Below, one piece after another: positions 51,069 to 59,183 of a stretch of DNA of 64,000 nt. Both the position numbers and the translations under genes were made by a program. The stretch comes from Vreelandella profundi (GTDB lineage: Bacteria; Pseudomonadota; Gammaproteobacteria; Pseudomonadales; Halomonadaceae), in contig NZ_CP077941.1 in NCBI RefSeq assembly GCF_019722725.1, positions 3,162,001 to 3,226,000 on the forward strand. Reading direction: 5' to 3'. The number at the start of each line of letters is the position of its first letter. Position 1 is the first letter of the stretch. The notes under the pieces are model-generated. The model was not told the DNA's origin and made no database searches. It saw nothing but the letters and a program-made list of their open reading frames with translations.

Positions 51069-51809
51069 ATGACATTAGCTATTGGCGCGACCTTCGTTTG
51101 TGTCGTTTTTTTCACCTCAATGCTCTCTGGCGTATTCGGGATGGCGGGCGGCTTGGTGCTGCTGTGGTTTCTGCTGCTGGTCTTTCCCGCAGGCACTGCG
51201 ATGGCCGTGCACGGCGTTATACAGCTCACCGCTAATGCTTCACGCGCTTGGCTTTCGCGGCGCTTTATCGTCTGGCGCATCGTTGCCTTGATGGCACTTG
51301 GCGTGCTGAGTGCTGCAGGCCTGTTGCTACTGTTCAGCTACAGCCCGAATGCCGCCACCGTATCGTTACTCATTGGCATAATGCCTATTTTGGTATGGAT
51401 GCCCAAGCGCTGGTTCCATTTGGACGCCAACCGTGCCAGCCACGCGGTGTGCTGTGGTATCGCCTCCGGCGGGCTGACGATTGCGGCAGGGGTTTCGGGG
51501 CCGCTGATTGATATTTTCTTTGTACGCTCTCGCATGGATCGGCGACAAGTCGTGGCCACTAAAGCGATGATTCAAGTCGTTGCCCACAGTATCAAAATCC
51601 TCTTTTACCTAGGCTCTGCCCTGGCGCTTAGCGCCGGTGAGTGGAGTATTATTCTACTCGCCGCGCCGTTCGCTATTTTCGGCACTCACACGGGCAACCG
51701 CATTTTACATCGCCTGACCGATGCTAACTTCCGCACTTGGACCCGCTGGATCGTGACCGGCATTGGGGTTTTCTACTTCCTTCAGGGGGTATTCCTGCTC
51801 ACCCGCTAG
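51069..51809 (+). CDS. TauE/SafE (TSUP) family anion exporter
   Basis: 246-aa membrane protein with about seven to eight hydrophobic helices. TSUP-type inverted repeats: GVFGMAGGLVLLWFLLLVF near 21-39 and ASGGLTIAAGVSGPLIDIFFV near 138-158. Possible substrate sulfite, sulfoacetate or other small anions. Ribosome site TGAGGAGCC. Overlaps no other gene. Confidence 0.85.
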   Translation: MTLAIGATFVCVVFFTSMLSGVFGMAGGLVLLWFLLLVFPAGTAMAVHGVIQLTANASRAWLSRRFIVWRIVALMALGVLSAAGLLLLFSYSPNAATVSLLIGIMPILVWMPKRWFHLDANRASHAVCCGIASGGLTIAAGVSGPLIDIFFVRSRMDRRQVVATKAMIQVVAHSIKILFYLGSALALSAGEWSIILLAAPFAIFGTHTGNRILHRLTDANFRTWTRWIVTGIGVFYFLQGVFLLTR

Positions 51810-51877
51810 CGTTGAGGCCCTCAAAAGCACGCATGGGATAGCGACCTATACTGACCTTATCTAATGATGGAGGTGCT

Positions 51878-53062
51878 ATGGATTACTACCAGTACCGCGA
51901 AGCGCTGGCCGAGACGCTGGCGCAAAGTGAACTGCCCTTTTCAGCGTCGGAATATCAAACGCGGCTAGAAAAGGTGCGCTTGGCCATGGCACACCGCCAA
52001 CTGGGTGCATTGCTGCTCACCGACCCTGCCGACATTAACTACCTGACCGGCTATCACACCTTTGAGGTCTCGGTGTATGCGTGCTTAGTCTGCACGCAGG
52101 AACGCCTCGTACTACAGGTCGCCTCAATCGAAACGGGCGCGGCGGTTGTGACGGCGCGGGTGGATGAGATCATCGGCTACCGCTGGGAAAATCTGGACGA
52201 AATCATCTCACCCTTGGCGGATCTGCTCGCACCGCATCAGAACATTGGGATTGATAGCTGGAGTGCGGGGCTGCGCTTTGGCGTTTTTGATGCCCTCACG
52301 CAGACGATTGGTCGTGACAGGTTTAGCGAAGCAGGCGAGCTACTTGATAACATCCGCCTAGTGAAAAGCTCAGTTGAACTTGAAGCGCTGCAAGAAAGCG
52401 CGCGGATAACCGATTTAGGTCTAGAGGCCGCGATACAAAGCATTCGCCCCGGCATGACCGATAACGATATCGCAGCAGTGGGTGCCAAGGCGTTGCTGGA
52501 AAACGGCAGTGAGTTTATGAGCCTGCAGCCGATTGTCACCAGCGGGCATCGTATCGGCGTGATTCACGTCAATCATAAAAGGCGTGTTATTCAGCCGAAC
52601 GAGCCGGTCTTTTTAGAGTTTGGGGCGGCCTTTCAACGCTACACAGCGCCGATGATGCGCACCGCCGTCACTGGCACTGCAAGCCCTGCCCTGGCGGCGA
52701 CCAGAGATCTATGCCATTCACTGTTCGAATCGCTGTGTGCCAGCATGCGCCCCGGCAATACCTTCGATCAGGCGGCGCAGACGGCCGATGCACTGCTCGC
52801 TCCTCAGCGTGATAAGTTCTTCTTCTCCGGCGTGTTTGGCTATTCCGTCGGGGCACAGTTTCCGCCTAGCTGGGTCGAAGGCACCGGCTATATCGCCAAA
52901 GGCCAGATGCGTCCTTTTGAAGCCAACATGGTGTTTCACCTGCCGCTCTGCCTACGAGTACCCGGCCAGTGGGGCGTCGGGTTAAGCGACACCGTTGTGG
53001 TGACTGAGCAAGGCGCCAAGCCGCTCACCCATAATGACTGGCAGCTGTTTGAAGCACGCTGA
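51878..53062 (+). CDS. M24-family creatinase/ectoine-hydrolase-like protein
   Basis: 394-aa pita-bread-fold hydrolase. N-terminal creatinase domain (about 20-150; DPADINYLTGYHTFEVSVYACLV in blocks) and C-terminal catalytic domain (about 165-390) with LVKSSVELEALQESARITDLGLEA and GVIHVNHKRRV. The five M24 metal ligands are not in place: FLEFGAAFQRYTAPMMRT lacks the paired Asp positions, and the GYSVGAQFPPSWVEG region lacks the His. So it is likely a metal-independent amidine/cyclic-amide hydrolase like creatinase or DoeA. Ectoine as substrate is possible for a halophile but the doe neighbours are absent. Confidence 0.8.
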   Translation: MDYYQYREALAETLAQSELPFSASEYQTRLEKVRLAMAHRQLGALLLTDPADINYLTGYHTFEVSVYACLVCTQERLVLQVASIETGAAVVTARVDEIIGYRWENLDEIISPLADLLAPHQNIGIDSWSAGLRFGVFDALTQTIGRDRFSEAGELLDNIRLVKSSVELEALQESARITDLGLEAAIQSIRPGMTDNDIAAVGAKALLENGSEFMSLQPIVTSGHRIGVIHVNHKRRVIQPNEPVFLEFGAAFQRYTAPMMRTAVTGTASPALAATRDLCHSLFESLCASMRPGNTFDQAAQTADALLAPQRDKFFFSGVFGYSVGAQFPPSWVEGTGYIAKGQMRPFEANMVFHLPLCLRVPGQWGVGLSDTVVVTEQGAKPLTHNDWQLFEAR

Positions 53063-53249
53063 GGCTTTCGTACTCAAACACCAGCGTGCTAAAAATCAGC
53101 ATTTTAAAAAACCAGCACCGAAACCATGACATTGACAGGCGAAGGGCGTAGCGCTATCGTCAACAAAGATGCAAATGAGAAACACTTATTTTTGCATTTA
53201 ATCATTGGGCCCAGGCCCTTTATAAGGAGCCACGTGAAGGGTCAATGAG

Positions 53250-53621
53250 ATGACGAGTGAGCAGCGACAGCTTCGCCAGACAGTCATGTTTTTGCGCACC
53301 TCTTTTGAAGCGGTACAGCATTCTATTGCTGGCCGCTTAGAAGACCCGCTGCCTTGCTGGATGGATACCAGCATGCTTTCCATGCTGGCGCGGGAGCTCT
53401 CACGCTGCGGCCATCAGTCGAAACCGCTATTTTCTGCGTTGACAACAGAACAGCTTTATATTGCCTCCCAGCAGTGCGAGCTGCTGCTCAAGCAGTGCCC
53501 TGGCGTACTGAGCAGCGCTGTCTGCTATCGTCAGCTAGCCGCCATCAGGCTGTCGCTGTCGAACGCATTACAGCATATTGATACGCCCACCAAACGCCGG
53601 TGGCTCTGGCAACGCAACTAA
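53250..53621 (+). CDS. Hypothetical helical protein
   Basis: 123-aa protein of unknown function, no signal peptide or membrane segment. Predicted mostly helical, Cys at several positions (PCWMD, SRCGHQ, QQCELLLKQCPG). The start ATG at 53250 follows GGGTCAATGAG; a better ribosome site is AAGGAGCC 23 bases up, so the start is uncertain. Alone between the M24 and YfcC genes. It may be genus-specific. Confidence 0.6.
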   Translation: MTSEQRQLRQTVMFLRTSFEAVQHSIAGRLEDPLPCWMDTSMLSMLARELSRCGHQSKPLFSALTTEQLYIASQQCELLLKQCPGVLSSAVCYRQLAAIRLSLSNALQHIDTPTKRRWLWQRN

Positions 53622-53776
53622 GCAGAGCCGTTTATTTTAGGCACTCCATGCGTTTTTAACTGGAATCAACACTCTGCCAGTATACGTTTCCATACCCCCT
53701 TGATTTATCATGCGTCACGCTAAGTAAGGCGCCAGTAAGCGCTCACGCTAAGACTCATCTCATTAAGGGTACTTCC

Positions 53777-55174
53777 ATGGTTGCAAAAAATGCTGCGCCA
53801 GCCTCTTCTGGCTCGCCTAAAAAATGGTATCAGGCAGTTCCTGACCCCATGGTGCTTATCTTTCTTATCCTCGTGGCGACGTATTTACTGACGTTTATTA
53901 TTCCCGCTGGCGAATTTGAGCGCGTCACGCAAAACGGCCGAACGATGGTGGTCCCCGGCTCATTTACCTATTTGGAAAATGTAGCCAACATTCCACTTTT
54001 TAATATTTTTGTGGCCATTCCTGAAGGGCTTGTCGCTGCCTCGCGCTACCTATTTATCGTCTTCATCGCGGGCGGGCTCTTTCATATTATGCAAAAAACC
54101 GGTGCATTAGAGAATGCCATTGGCGTAGCGGTTAACCGCGTAGGCGTTGAGCGACGTAACATCATCATCGTGGTCGGCACCTTTATTTACGGTTTTTTTG
54201 GCGTCGCCGTTGGCTTTGAAAACAACATTGCCTTAGTGCCGATTGCCATACTAATTGCCAGCGCGATTGGCTGCTCAAGCCTGGTGGGTGTTGCAATGGC
54301 CGTTGGGGGCATTGGTATTGGCTTTGCGCTGTCGCCTATTAACCCTTATACCGTGGGCGTTGCTCAAGGTATCGCCGAGCTACCGACGTTCTCAGCCGCT
54401 TGGCTGCGTACGCTATTGGTAGTGTCATCGCTGGGCCTGCTCTCGCTGTATATCTGCAAGCGCGTCGTCAACATGGAGTTTGACGAGCCTGACAATGCCG
54501 AATCGCTTAGCAAACCGCTCAGCGAATATAGCCTGACTAAGCGCGACATTTTGACGATGGTCGTGTTTGTGGGTGGCTTGGTCGCCATGCTGGTAGGAGT
54601 CTTCACCCGCGGCTGGTACATCAATGAAATTGCCGGCGTTTTCCTGATTCTGGCGATCCTCATTGGGGCGATTAACGGCCTGTCTGCGAATGGCATTGTT
54701 AAACAGCTGATGGAAGGTGCCGCTAGCGTCACTGCCGGAGCGCTGGTGATTGGGGTGGCGGCATCTATTCAGGTGATTCTTGAGCAAGCGCTAATTATCG
54801 ACACCATTGTTAATGCGTTAAGTACGCTGATCGACGGCATTCCGTCGGTATTTGCTGCCATTATGGCCAGCGTAGTACAGGGCGTTATCAACCTGTTTAT
54901 TCCTTCTGGTTCCGGCCAGGCGCTCGTCACTATGCCAATTCTTATTCCTGTTGCTGATCTCGTTGGCATGAGCCGCCAGCTGATGATTACTGCGTTTCAG
55001 ATTGGTGACGGCTTAACCAACCTCATTATTCCTACGTCAGGCGGTACGCTGGCCATGCTGGCACTCGGGCGTGTGTCATACGCTCAGTGGCTAAAAGCGA
55101 TTCTGCCCTTTATGGTGATGGTGTACGGTCTGGCGTGGGTCGCGCTAATCATCGGTCATTTAGTAGGTTACTAA
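53777..55174 (+). CDS. YfcC-family membrane transporter
   Basis: 465-aa integral membrane protein with about 12 hydrophobic helices. The N-terminus (VPDPMVLIFLILVATYLLTFIIPAGEFER in blocks) and a C-terminal IPSGSGQALVTMPILIPVADLVG with QIGDGLTNLIIPTSGGTLAMLAL are characteristic of the YfcC/ArcD-like branch of the DcuC/SCFA superfamily. Likely carries amino or carboxylic acids. Own promoter and no partner genes. Start ATG 53777 after TTAAGGGTAC. Confidence 0.85.
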   Translation: MVAKNAAPASSGSPKKWYQAVPDPMVLIFLILVATYLLTFIIPAGEFERVTQNGRTMVVPGSFTYLENVANIPLFNIFVAIPEGLVAASRYLFIVFIAGGLFHIMQKTGALENAIGVAVNRVGVERRNIIIVVGTFIYGFFGVAVGFENNIALVPIAILIASAIGCSSLVGVAMAVGGIGIGFALSPINPYTVGVAQGIAELPTFSAAWLRTLLVVSSLGLLSLYICKRVVNMEFDEPDNAESLSKPLSEYSLTKRDILTMVVFVGGLVAMLVGVFTRGWYINEIAGVFLILAILIGAINGLSANGIVKQLMEGAASVTAGALVIGVAASIQVILEQALIIDTIVNALSTLIDGIPSVFAAIMASVVQGVINLFIPSGSGQALVTMPILIPVADLVGMSRQLMITAFQIGDGLTNLIIPTSGGTLAMLALGRVSYAQWLKAILPFMVMVYGLAWVALIIGHLVGY

Positions 55175-55275
55175 GCGCAGCAGACTGCCAAAAAAGATTC
55201 GATTGGCGTTAACTAGTAAACTGGTCTATTCTGCGCCTTACTTGTTTATCATAGCGTTCCAAAGGAGCTTATTTG

Positions 55276-56394
55276 ATGGCTTTCGAAACACTCTTTACGC
55301 CCATTCAGCTGGGCAGCCTGTCTCTTCCTAACCGCATTATCATGGCGCCGCTGACTCGTTCACGTACCCCGGACAGCGTACCCGGCAAGATGCAGGAAGC
55401 GTACTACGGCCAACGCGCGGGCGCAGGGTTGATCATCAGCGAAGCCACCAACATTTCTCCCACCGCCCGTGGCTATGTTTATACGCCAGGCATATGGACT
55501 GATGCCCAAGAAGCCGGTTGGAAAGGTGTGGTCAGCGCGGTGCACGCTAAAGGCGGCCGCATTGCACTTCAGCTATGGCACGTTGGTCGTGTTTCACACG
55601 AAATGGTTCAACCGGACGGCCAGCAGCCGGTTGCGCCCAGCGCGCTGAAAGGCGAAGGCGCCCAGTGCTTCGTCGAGTTTGAAGACGGCACTGCGGGCCA
55701 GCACCCCACCAGCACACCGCGTGCGCTGGAAACCGATGAGATCTCGGGCATTGTCGACGACTACCGCCAAGCGGCTGAGCGCGCTAAGCGTGCTGGTTTC
55801 GACATGGTGGAAGTCCACGCTGCCAACGCCTACCTACTCAATCAGTTCCTAGCGACCGGTTCTAACAAGCGTACCGACCAATACGGCGGCTCGCTGGAAA
55901 ACCGTGCCCGTTTCCCGCTGGAAGTTGTCGATGCGGTGGTTGAGGTATTTGGCGGTGATCGGGTGGGCATCCGCATGACGCCATTTATCGAACTGTTCGG
56001 CCTGACCGACGATGAGCCGGAAGCCATGGCGTTTTACATGGCAGAACAGCTTTCCAAGCGTGGGCTTGCCTATCTACATCTAAACGAACCCAACTGGGCC
56101 GGTGGCGATATCACTTTCCCAGACGGTTTCCGTGAGCAGATGCGCGAGCGCTTTAGCGGCAGCTTGATTTACTGCGGCAACTACGATGCAGAGCGCGCGG
56201 AAAAGCGCATTGGCGAAGATACCACTGATGCTGTTGCCTTTGGCCGCCCGTATATTGCCAACCCTGATCTGCCGGAACGCTTTCGCGTTAACGCATCGCT
56301 CACCCAGCCGAACCATGAAACGTTCTACGGCGGTGACGAAAAGGGTTACACCGACTATCCGTTTATGGATAACGGCTATGACCGTCAGAGCTAA
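55276..56394 (+). CDS. nemA: Old-yellow-enzyme-type alkene reductase
   Basis: FMN oxidoreductase, 372 aa from the ATG at 55276 (AAAGGAGCTT upstream). TIM-barrel phrases: LFTPIQLGSLSLPNRIIMAPLTRSR (in blocks), RIALQLWHVGRVSH near 95-108, VEVHAANAYLLNQFLATGSNKRTDQYGGSLENRARF near 180-215 with His/Asn for the substrate carbonyl, and FGRPYIANPDLPERF near 330. Reduces activated double bonds, nitro compounds or N-ethylmaleimide with NAD(P)H. Followed by a mobile island. Confidence 0.92.
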   Translation: MAFETLFTPIQLGSLSLPNRIIMAPLTRSRTPDSVPGKMQEAYYGQRAGAGLIISEATNISPTARGYVYTPGIWTDAQEAGWKGVVSAVHAKGGRIALQLWHVGRVSHEMVQPDGQQPVAPSALKGEGAQCFVEFEDGTAGQHPTSTPRALETDEISGIVDDYRQAAERAKRAGFDMVEVHAANAYLLNQFLATGSNKRTDQYGGSLENRARFPLEVVDAVVEVFGGDRVGIRMTPFIELFGLTDDEPEAMAFYMAEQLSKRGLAYLHLNEPNWAGGDITFPDGFREQMRERFSGSLIYCGNYDAERAEKRIGEDTTDAVAFGRPYIANPDLPERFRVNASLTQPNHETFYGGDEKGYTDYPFMDNGYDRQS

Positions 56395-56434
56395 ATCAGC
56401 ATGCGCTTAGTGCACGGCTAAACGGTTATGAGAG

Positions 56435-56445
56435 AAAAGCATCAC
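56435..56445. repeat. 11-bp inverted repeat, left copy (possible GMT island end)
   Basis: AAAAGCATCAC, whose exact reverse complement GTGATGCTTTT is at 63409-63419 upstream of the recombinase trio. Confidence 0.35.
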
Positions 56446-56498
56446 TGCTGGGAGAATATAGCAATTTCTATGTAATTTTATCAATTCCTGGCTGAAAG

Positions 56499-56523
56499 CC
56501 CCATGAAGGTTGTCTTCATGGGG
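56499..56523 (+). terminator. Intrinsic terminator downstream of nemA
   Basis: Ten-bp perfect stem CCCCATGAAG / CTTCATGGGG (56499-56508, 56514-56523) with a 5-base loop, followed by TATTCTGGTTTTT. 105 bases past the nemA stop. Confidence 0.7.
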
Positions 56524-56652
56524 TATTCTGGTTTTTACACAGTGTGTATTTTTGTGTGTAAAATAGAAGTAGTAGAGATTGCTCTTGCCATCTCGGTATA
56601 GACTTGGCCGTCTTCATACGGTTATAAGCGGTCTTTCAGCAAATTTTAATAT

Positions 56653-56733
56653 AATGCCGGAGGCGAGCAAGTTTTTGTGGCGTTAGCTGAAGCGGCAACA
56701 GAAATATTGTCTCTCCTTGGCAGCATTGTTACC
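56653..56733 (-). repeat. attC-like hairpin after the left-most island gene
   Basis: Minus strand: starts GTAACAATGCTGCCAAGGAG and ends CTCCGGCATTATA. AATGC and GGAG pair with CTCC and GCATT with unpaired bases between, like attC extrahelical bases. Ends differ from a strict core (GCATTATA). Located just past the stop of the gene at 56736. Confidence 0.4.
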
Positions 56734-56735
56734 AC

Positions 56736-57221
56736 CTAATCCAGCAGCACATATCTAACGTCACTTATATAAACTGAATGAGATGAAACAAAGGCCCTAG
56801 CAGCATCCACCTCCGATATCGCACTAGAAACACTAAAATTAACGGATTCTGAACCTTCTTCCTGATGATTTCGAATTCCTATTAAGTGATCAGTATATTC
56901 GTCGGAGAAGCAGAGTATTCGGCTATTAAATGGTTTGACGAGGTTGTCAAAAACATAGCTGGAGTCCGCAAGCATATTCCTTGACCTATTCCCCTTGAAT
57001 AGTTCCATACGGAAATGAACCTGTTTAATAGTTCTCAAGCTTCGATTTTGTACTCGAACTGCAATAGGATTGGACGGCGAACATTGCTTTGCTATCCCCT
57101 CTCTGTCAATAGATGCCTCTATGTTCTGGCCATATAGAATAGCAAGCACGCCCAGTGAAGTTGCGGAGATAACAAAAATCCCACTTATCAGTTTCTCCAC
57201 ACCCCTTTTCTTTACTAACAT
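56736..57221 (-). CDS. Unknown single-pass membrane protein (island cargo)
   Basis: 161-aa protein with one N-terminal hydrophobic helix (about 12-31; ISGIFVISATSLGVLAILYG) and a predicted periplasmic or extracytoplasmic remainder containing IAVRVQNRSLRTIKQVHFRMELFKG, a beta-rich pattern. Two Cys (KQCSPSN, ILCFSDE) could pair. No family recognised. Its ATG sits immediately behind an attC-like hairpin, as a cassette gene would. No clear ribosome site. Function unknown. Confidence 0.6.
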   Translation of the reverse strand: MLVKKRGVEKLISGIFVISATSLGVLAILYGQNIEASIDREGIAKQCSPSNPIAVRVQNRSLRTIKQVHFRMELFKGNRSRNMLADSSYVFDNLVKPFNSRILCFSDEYTDHLIGIRNHQEEGSESVNFSVSSAISEVDAARAFVSSHSVYISDVRYVLLD

Positions 57222-57222
57222 C

Positions 57223-57289
57223 GATAGCGCCTATATTTGCGATAAATGGGAGCACAGTGAAAATTCATCCGCAACATGCGCTTGTTATA
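57223..57289 (-). repeat. attC-like hairpin after the nuclease-fold gene
   Basis: Minus strand: starts TATAACAAGCGCATGTTGCG and ends CGCAAATATAGGCGCTATC, arms complementary with bulges. The final core (GCGCTATC) departs from GCGTTAYR. Between the stop of the gene at 57298 and the start at 57221. Confidence 0.45.
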
Positions 57290-57297
57290 CGACTGTT

Positions 57298-57816
57298 TCA
57301 CATAACGCGCTCTGCTCGATTATGAGGCTCTTCATGAACCCAAACCTCAATTTCTGTGCCTGCTATTTCAGTGAGCAAATCCGTCGCCCTTTTCCGTGCA
57401 TTGCCATTTTCCGGGCTGCCATAGATGTAAAGTATTGCCCTCTCATACTCGGCATGATCACGGAAATTTCTTAAAGTTTCGATGTCCGCACGAATTGCCT
57501 TATTGTCAGCATGAACCGGTTTAACTTCAATGACCGCATGATTTCCGCCCATATTCCCAGGTATGTGAACTAGAAAATCCGGTTTCACGCTATCCAGATC
57601 ATTTCCTCTAATTAACCTGTGCCCGGCTTTATCAATCTCTCCTCCAAGAGAATAGTCGCAATTTTTCGGCCAAATGCTACGCAACTGGTGGTAAAGCTCG
57701 TAGCAATATACCCTCTCCCTATAAATCGGATCTTCTTGGCCATCTATAGGTAGCTGAAAGTACTGCCTTGGAATCGCAGCGGCAGCTTGGGCAAGTAATT
57801 CATTCAGGAAGTGCAT
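57298..57816 (-). CDS. Predicted PD-(D/E)XK nuclease-fold protein (island cargo)
   Basis: 172-aa protein from the ATG at 57816, marked by AAGGAGTCAG. The middle has KPDFLVHIPG followed by HAVIEVKPV (about 97-121), matching the D…E-x-K core of PD-(D/E)XK nucleases; an upstream Glu in GGEIDKAGHRL could complete the site. The rest is helical with RVYCYELYHQLRSIW. Restriction-like or defence role is plausible given the island context, but unproven. Followed by an attC-like hairpin. Confidence 0.65.
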   Translation of the reverse strand: MHFLNELLAQAAAAIPRQYFQLPIDGQEDPIYRERVYCYELYHQLRSIWPKNCDYSLGGEIDKAGHRLIRGNDLDSVKPDFLVHIPGNMGGNHAVIEVKPVHADNKAIRADIETLRNFRDHAEYERAILYIYGSPENGNARKRATDLLTEIAGTEIEVWVHEEPHNRAERVM

Positions 57817-58025
57817 CTGACTCCTTCCGTATAATAGTTTATTAATAAGTATTGTGAGCAACAGAATGAAGTGAATATGTAATTCTGGGAGAACGAGCGC
57901 AATAGGCCGCCTTAGGCCTTAAGAAGTATCAATACTTCGCAGACAAGCTTGATCGGCTCTAACCTCTCGAATTTTCCAAGAGATTATCCAATAAAAATTA
58001 AGTACCGGTAAACTTTTTCAATCAC

Positions 58026-58406
58026 TTACATGAAGTGTTTCTTATAATCATGGAGGAACTCACTTGCCAAGCTAATATCCGCTCCGGCATCTCTTAAGAA
58101 CATGAACGCCGCTTCAACATCTTGGATGTTTATATCTGGGCTGTAGCTGCTCTGGGCCAGCTGTGACTGCCACCAGAGCACATTCTTTGGATGAGAGTTT
58201 TTGATAACCTGGTAGATGAAAAATGTTTTAATTCCAATTTCTAAAACATCTGGGTCTCGACGGCGATCACTTACTGTTGTTAAAAACAACTTCCCTCGCT
58301 CAGCTCCCATTCTACTTACCATTTCTTCTACAAATTCAGGCTTGATGTTTATTTCATGCCCTATTCTATCGGCCACACTGTCGTTTTTCTTAAAAAAACC
58401 AAACAT
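58026..58406 (-). CDS. Unknown small soluble protein (island cargo)
   Basis: 126-aa protein from the ATG at 58406 (AGGTGACATA upstream). Begins MFGFFKKNDSVADRIGHEI and has no membrane segment; helical throughout, with RMGAERGKLFLTTVSDRRRDPDVLEIG. The beginning MFGFFKK is shared by many small bacterial proteins, so it is not diagnostic. No family recognised. Between the trio and the other cargo genes, same strand. Confidence 0.6.
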   Translation of the reverse strand: MFGFFKKNDSVADRIGHEINIKPEFVEEMVSRMGAERGKLFLTTVSDRRRDPDVLEIGIKTFFIYQVIKNSHPKNVLWWQSQLAQSSYSPDINIQDVEAAFMFLRDAGADISLASEFLHDYKKHFM

Positions 58407-58514
58407 TATGTCACCTGCCATTATCCATTATGAGAAAGCCTAGTGCGATCATTGAAGACTTTCAATATTTTTGGGATGTCCGCATCGAGTTGACTTTATA
58501 CCTTCGCTTGACCA

Positions 58515-59183
58515 CTATTCACCGACTTCACCAAGTATTTTTTTTAGCCCTGTCAGGAATCCGCGAGGCAAGATTTCCATACCATACTCATCCTTCACTT
58601 GACCCAGCGAATTTGCCTGAAACCCCAGCTTCTCCAGCCACTCCTCGGAGCTGATGGTTTGTAGTGCCTTAATCTCATTGTCAGAGCAAATTCTCTTCAA
58701 TGATGGAAGCCAATCTACGCTGCCTTCAGTCTGGGATTCAGTGAATGCTGTGGGGCGCTTATCAATGATGATTTTGGTTTGATTCTTAAGCATACTGGCT
58801 TCGCTTTTGTAGCGATCCCGCTCACGAATGATCTGTCCAAAGAGAGCACGCACAGCCGTATCGTCGATACGCTCTAGCAGCTGGTAATCCTGACCGGTTT
58901 TCTTGGCTGGCCCCATGGGCGGCTTCTTGGTTGTTGTCTGGGCCTTCACGGCCCAAGCTTCGATCAAGTCACGATAATGCTTATTCGCGGTTGCACGAAT
59001 AGACTGGTAACCCACTCCGCCATTTTCCTCTGACACTCGACCGATTGTGGTGACGGAGAAATCTCGTGCACCCGATTCGTAATAGTGCTTGAGGGTCTTA
59101 CTGAGTTTATCCAGTGACGCTTGGGTTTTAGCCGTTTTACCGTCTTTGAGGGTTTCCAAAACAGCGTCAATGTCGATATTCAT
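58515..59183 (-). CDS. gmtX: Gamma-mobile-trio protein GmtX
   Basis: 222-aa third protein of the recombinase operon. N-terminal helical part with a possible DNA-binding region (FSVTTIGRVSEENGGVGYQSIRATANKHYRDLIEAW in blocks, about 43-78), a Lys-rich linker, a short coiled coil (IIRERDRYKSEASMLKNQ) and a C-terminal region ending FLTGLKKILGEVGE. Role unknown; conserved as last gene of the trio. Its start overlaps the gmtZ stop by 4 bases. Name from recollection of the GMT family, so order and position are the main evidence. Confidence 0.75.
   Translation of the reverse strand: MNIDIDAVLETLKDGKTAKTQASLDKLSKTLKHYYESGARDFSVTTIGRVSEENGGVGYQSIRATANKHYRDLIEAWAVKAQTTTKKPPMGPAKKTGQDYQLLERIDDTAVRALFGQIIRERDRYKSEASMLKNQTKIIIDKRPTAFTESQTEGSVDWLPSLKRICSDNEIKALQTISSEEWLEKLGFQANSLGQVKDEYGMEILPRGFLTGLKKILGEVGE

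Larger units (their letters stand above)
56395..56735. other. Gene-free left edge of the GMT island
   Basis: 341 bases with no credible gene. Contents left to right: one copy of an 11-bp inverted repeat (AAAAGCATCAC, 56435-56445), a terminator hairpin (56499-56523), a second 9-bp inverted repeat (TTTTACACA 56533-56541 with TGTGTAAAA 56555-56563), and an attC-like hairpin (about 56653-56733). AT-rich relative to the flanking chromosome, so the border with the mobile island falls here. Confidence 0.5.

Noticed and set aside
57862..58025. A further attC between the nuclease-fold and small helical protein genes
   Set aside because: No TAACAA start and no complementary GCGTTA end; only a short AGGCC-containing palindrome.
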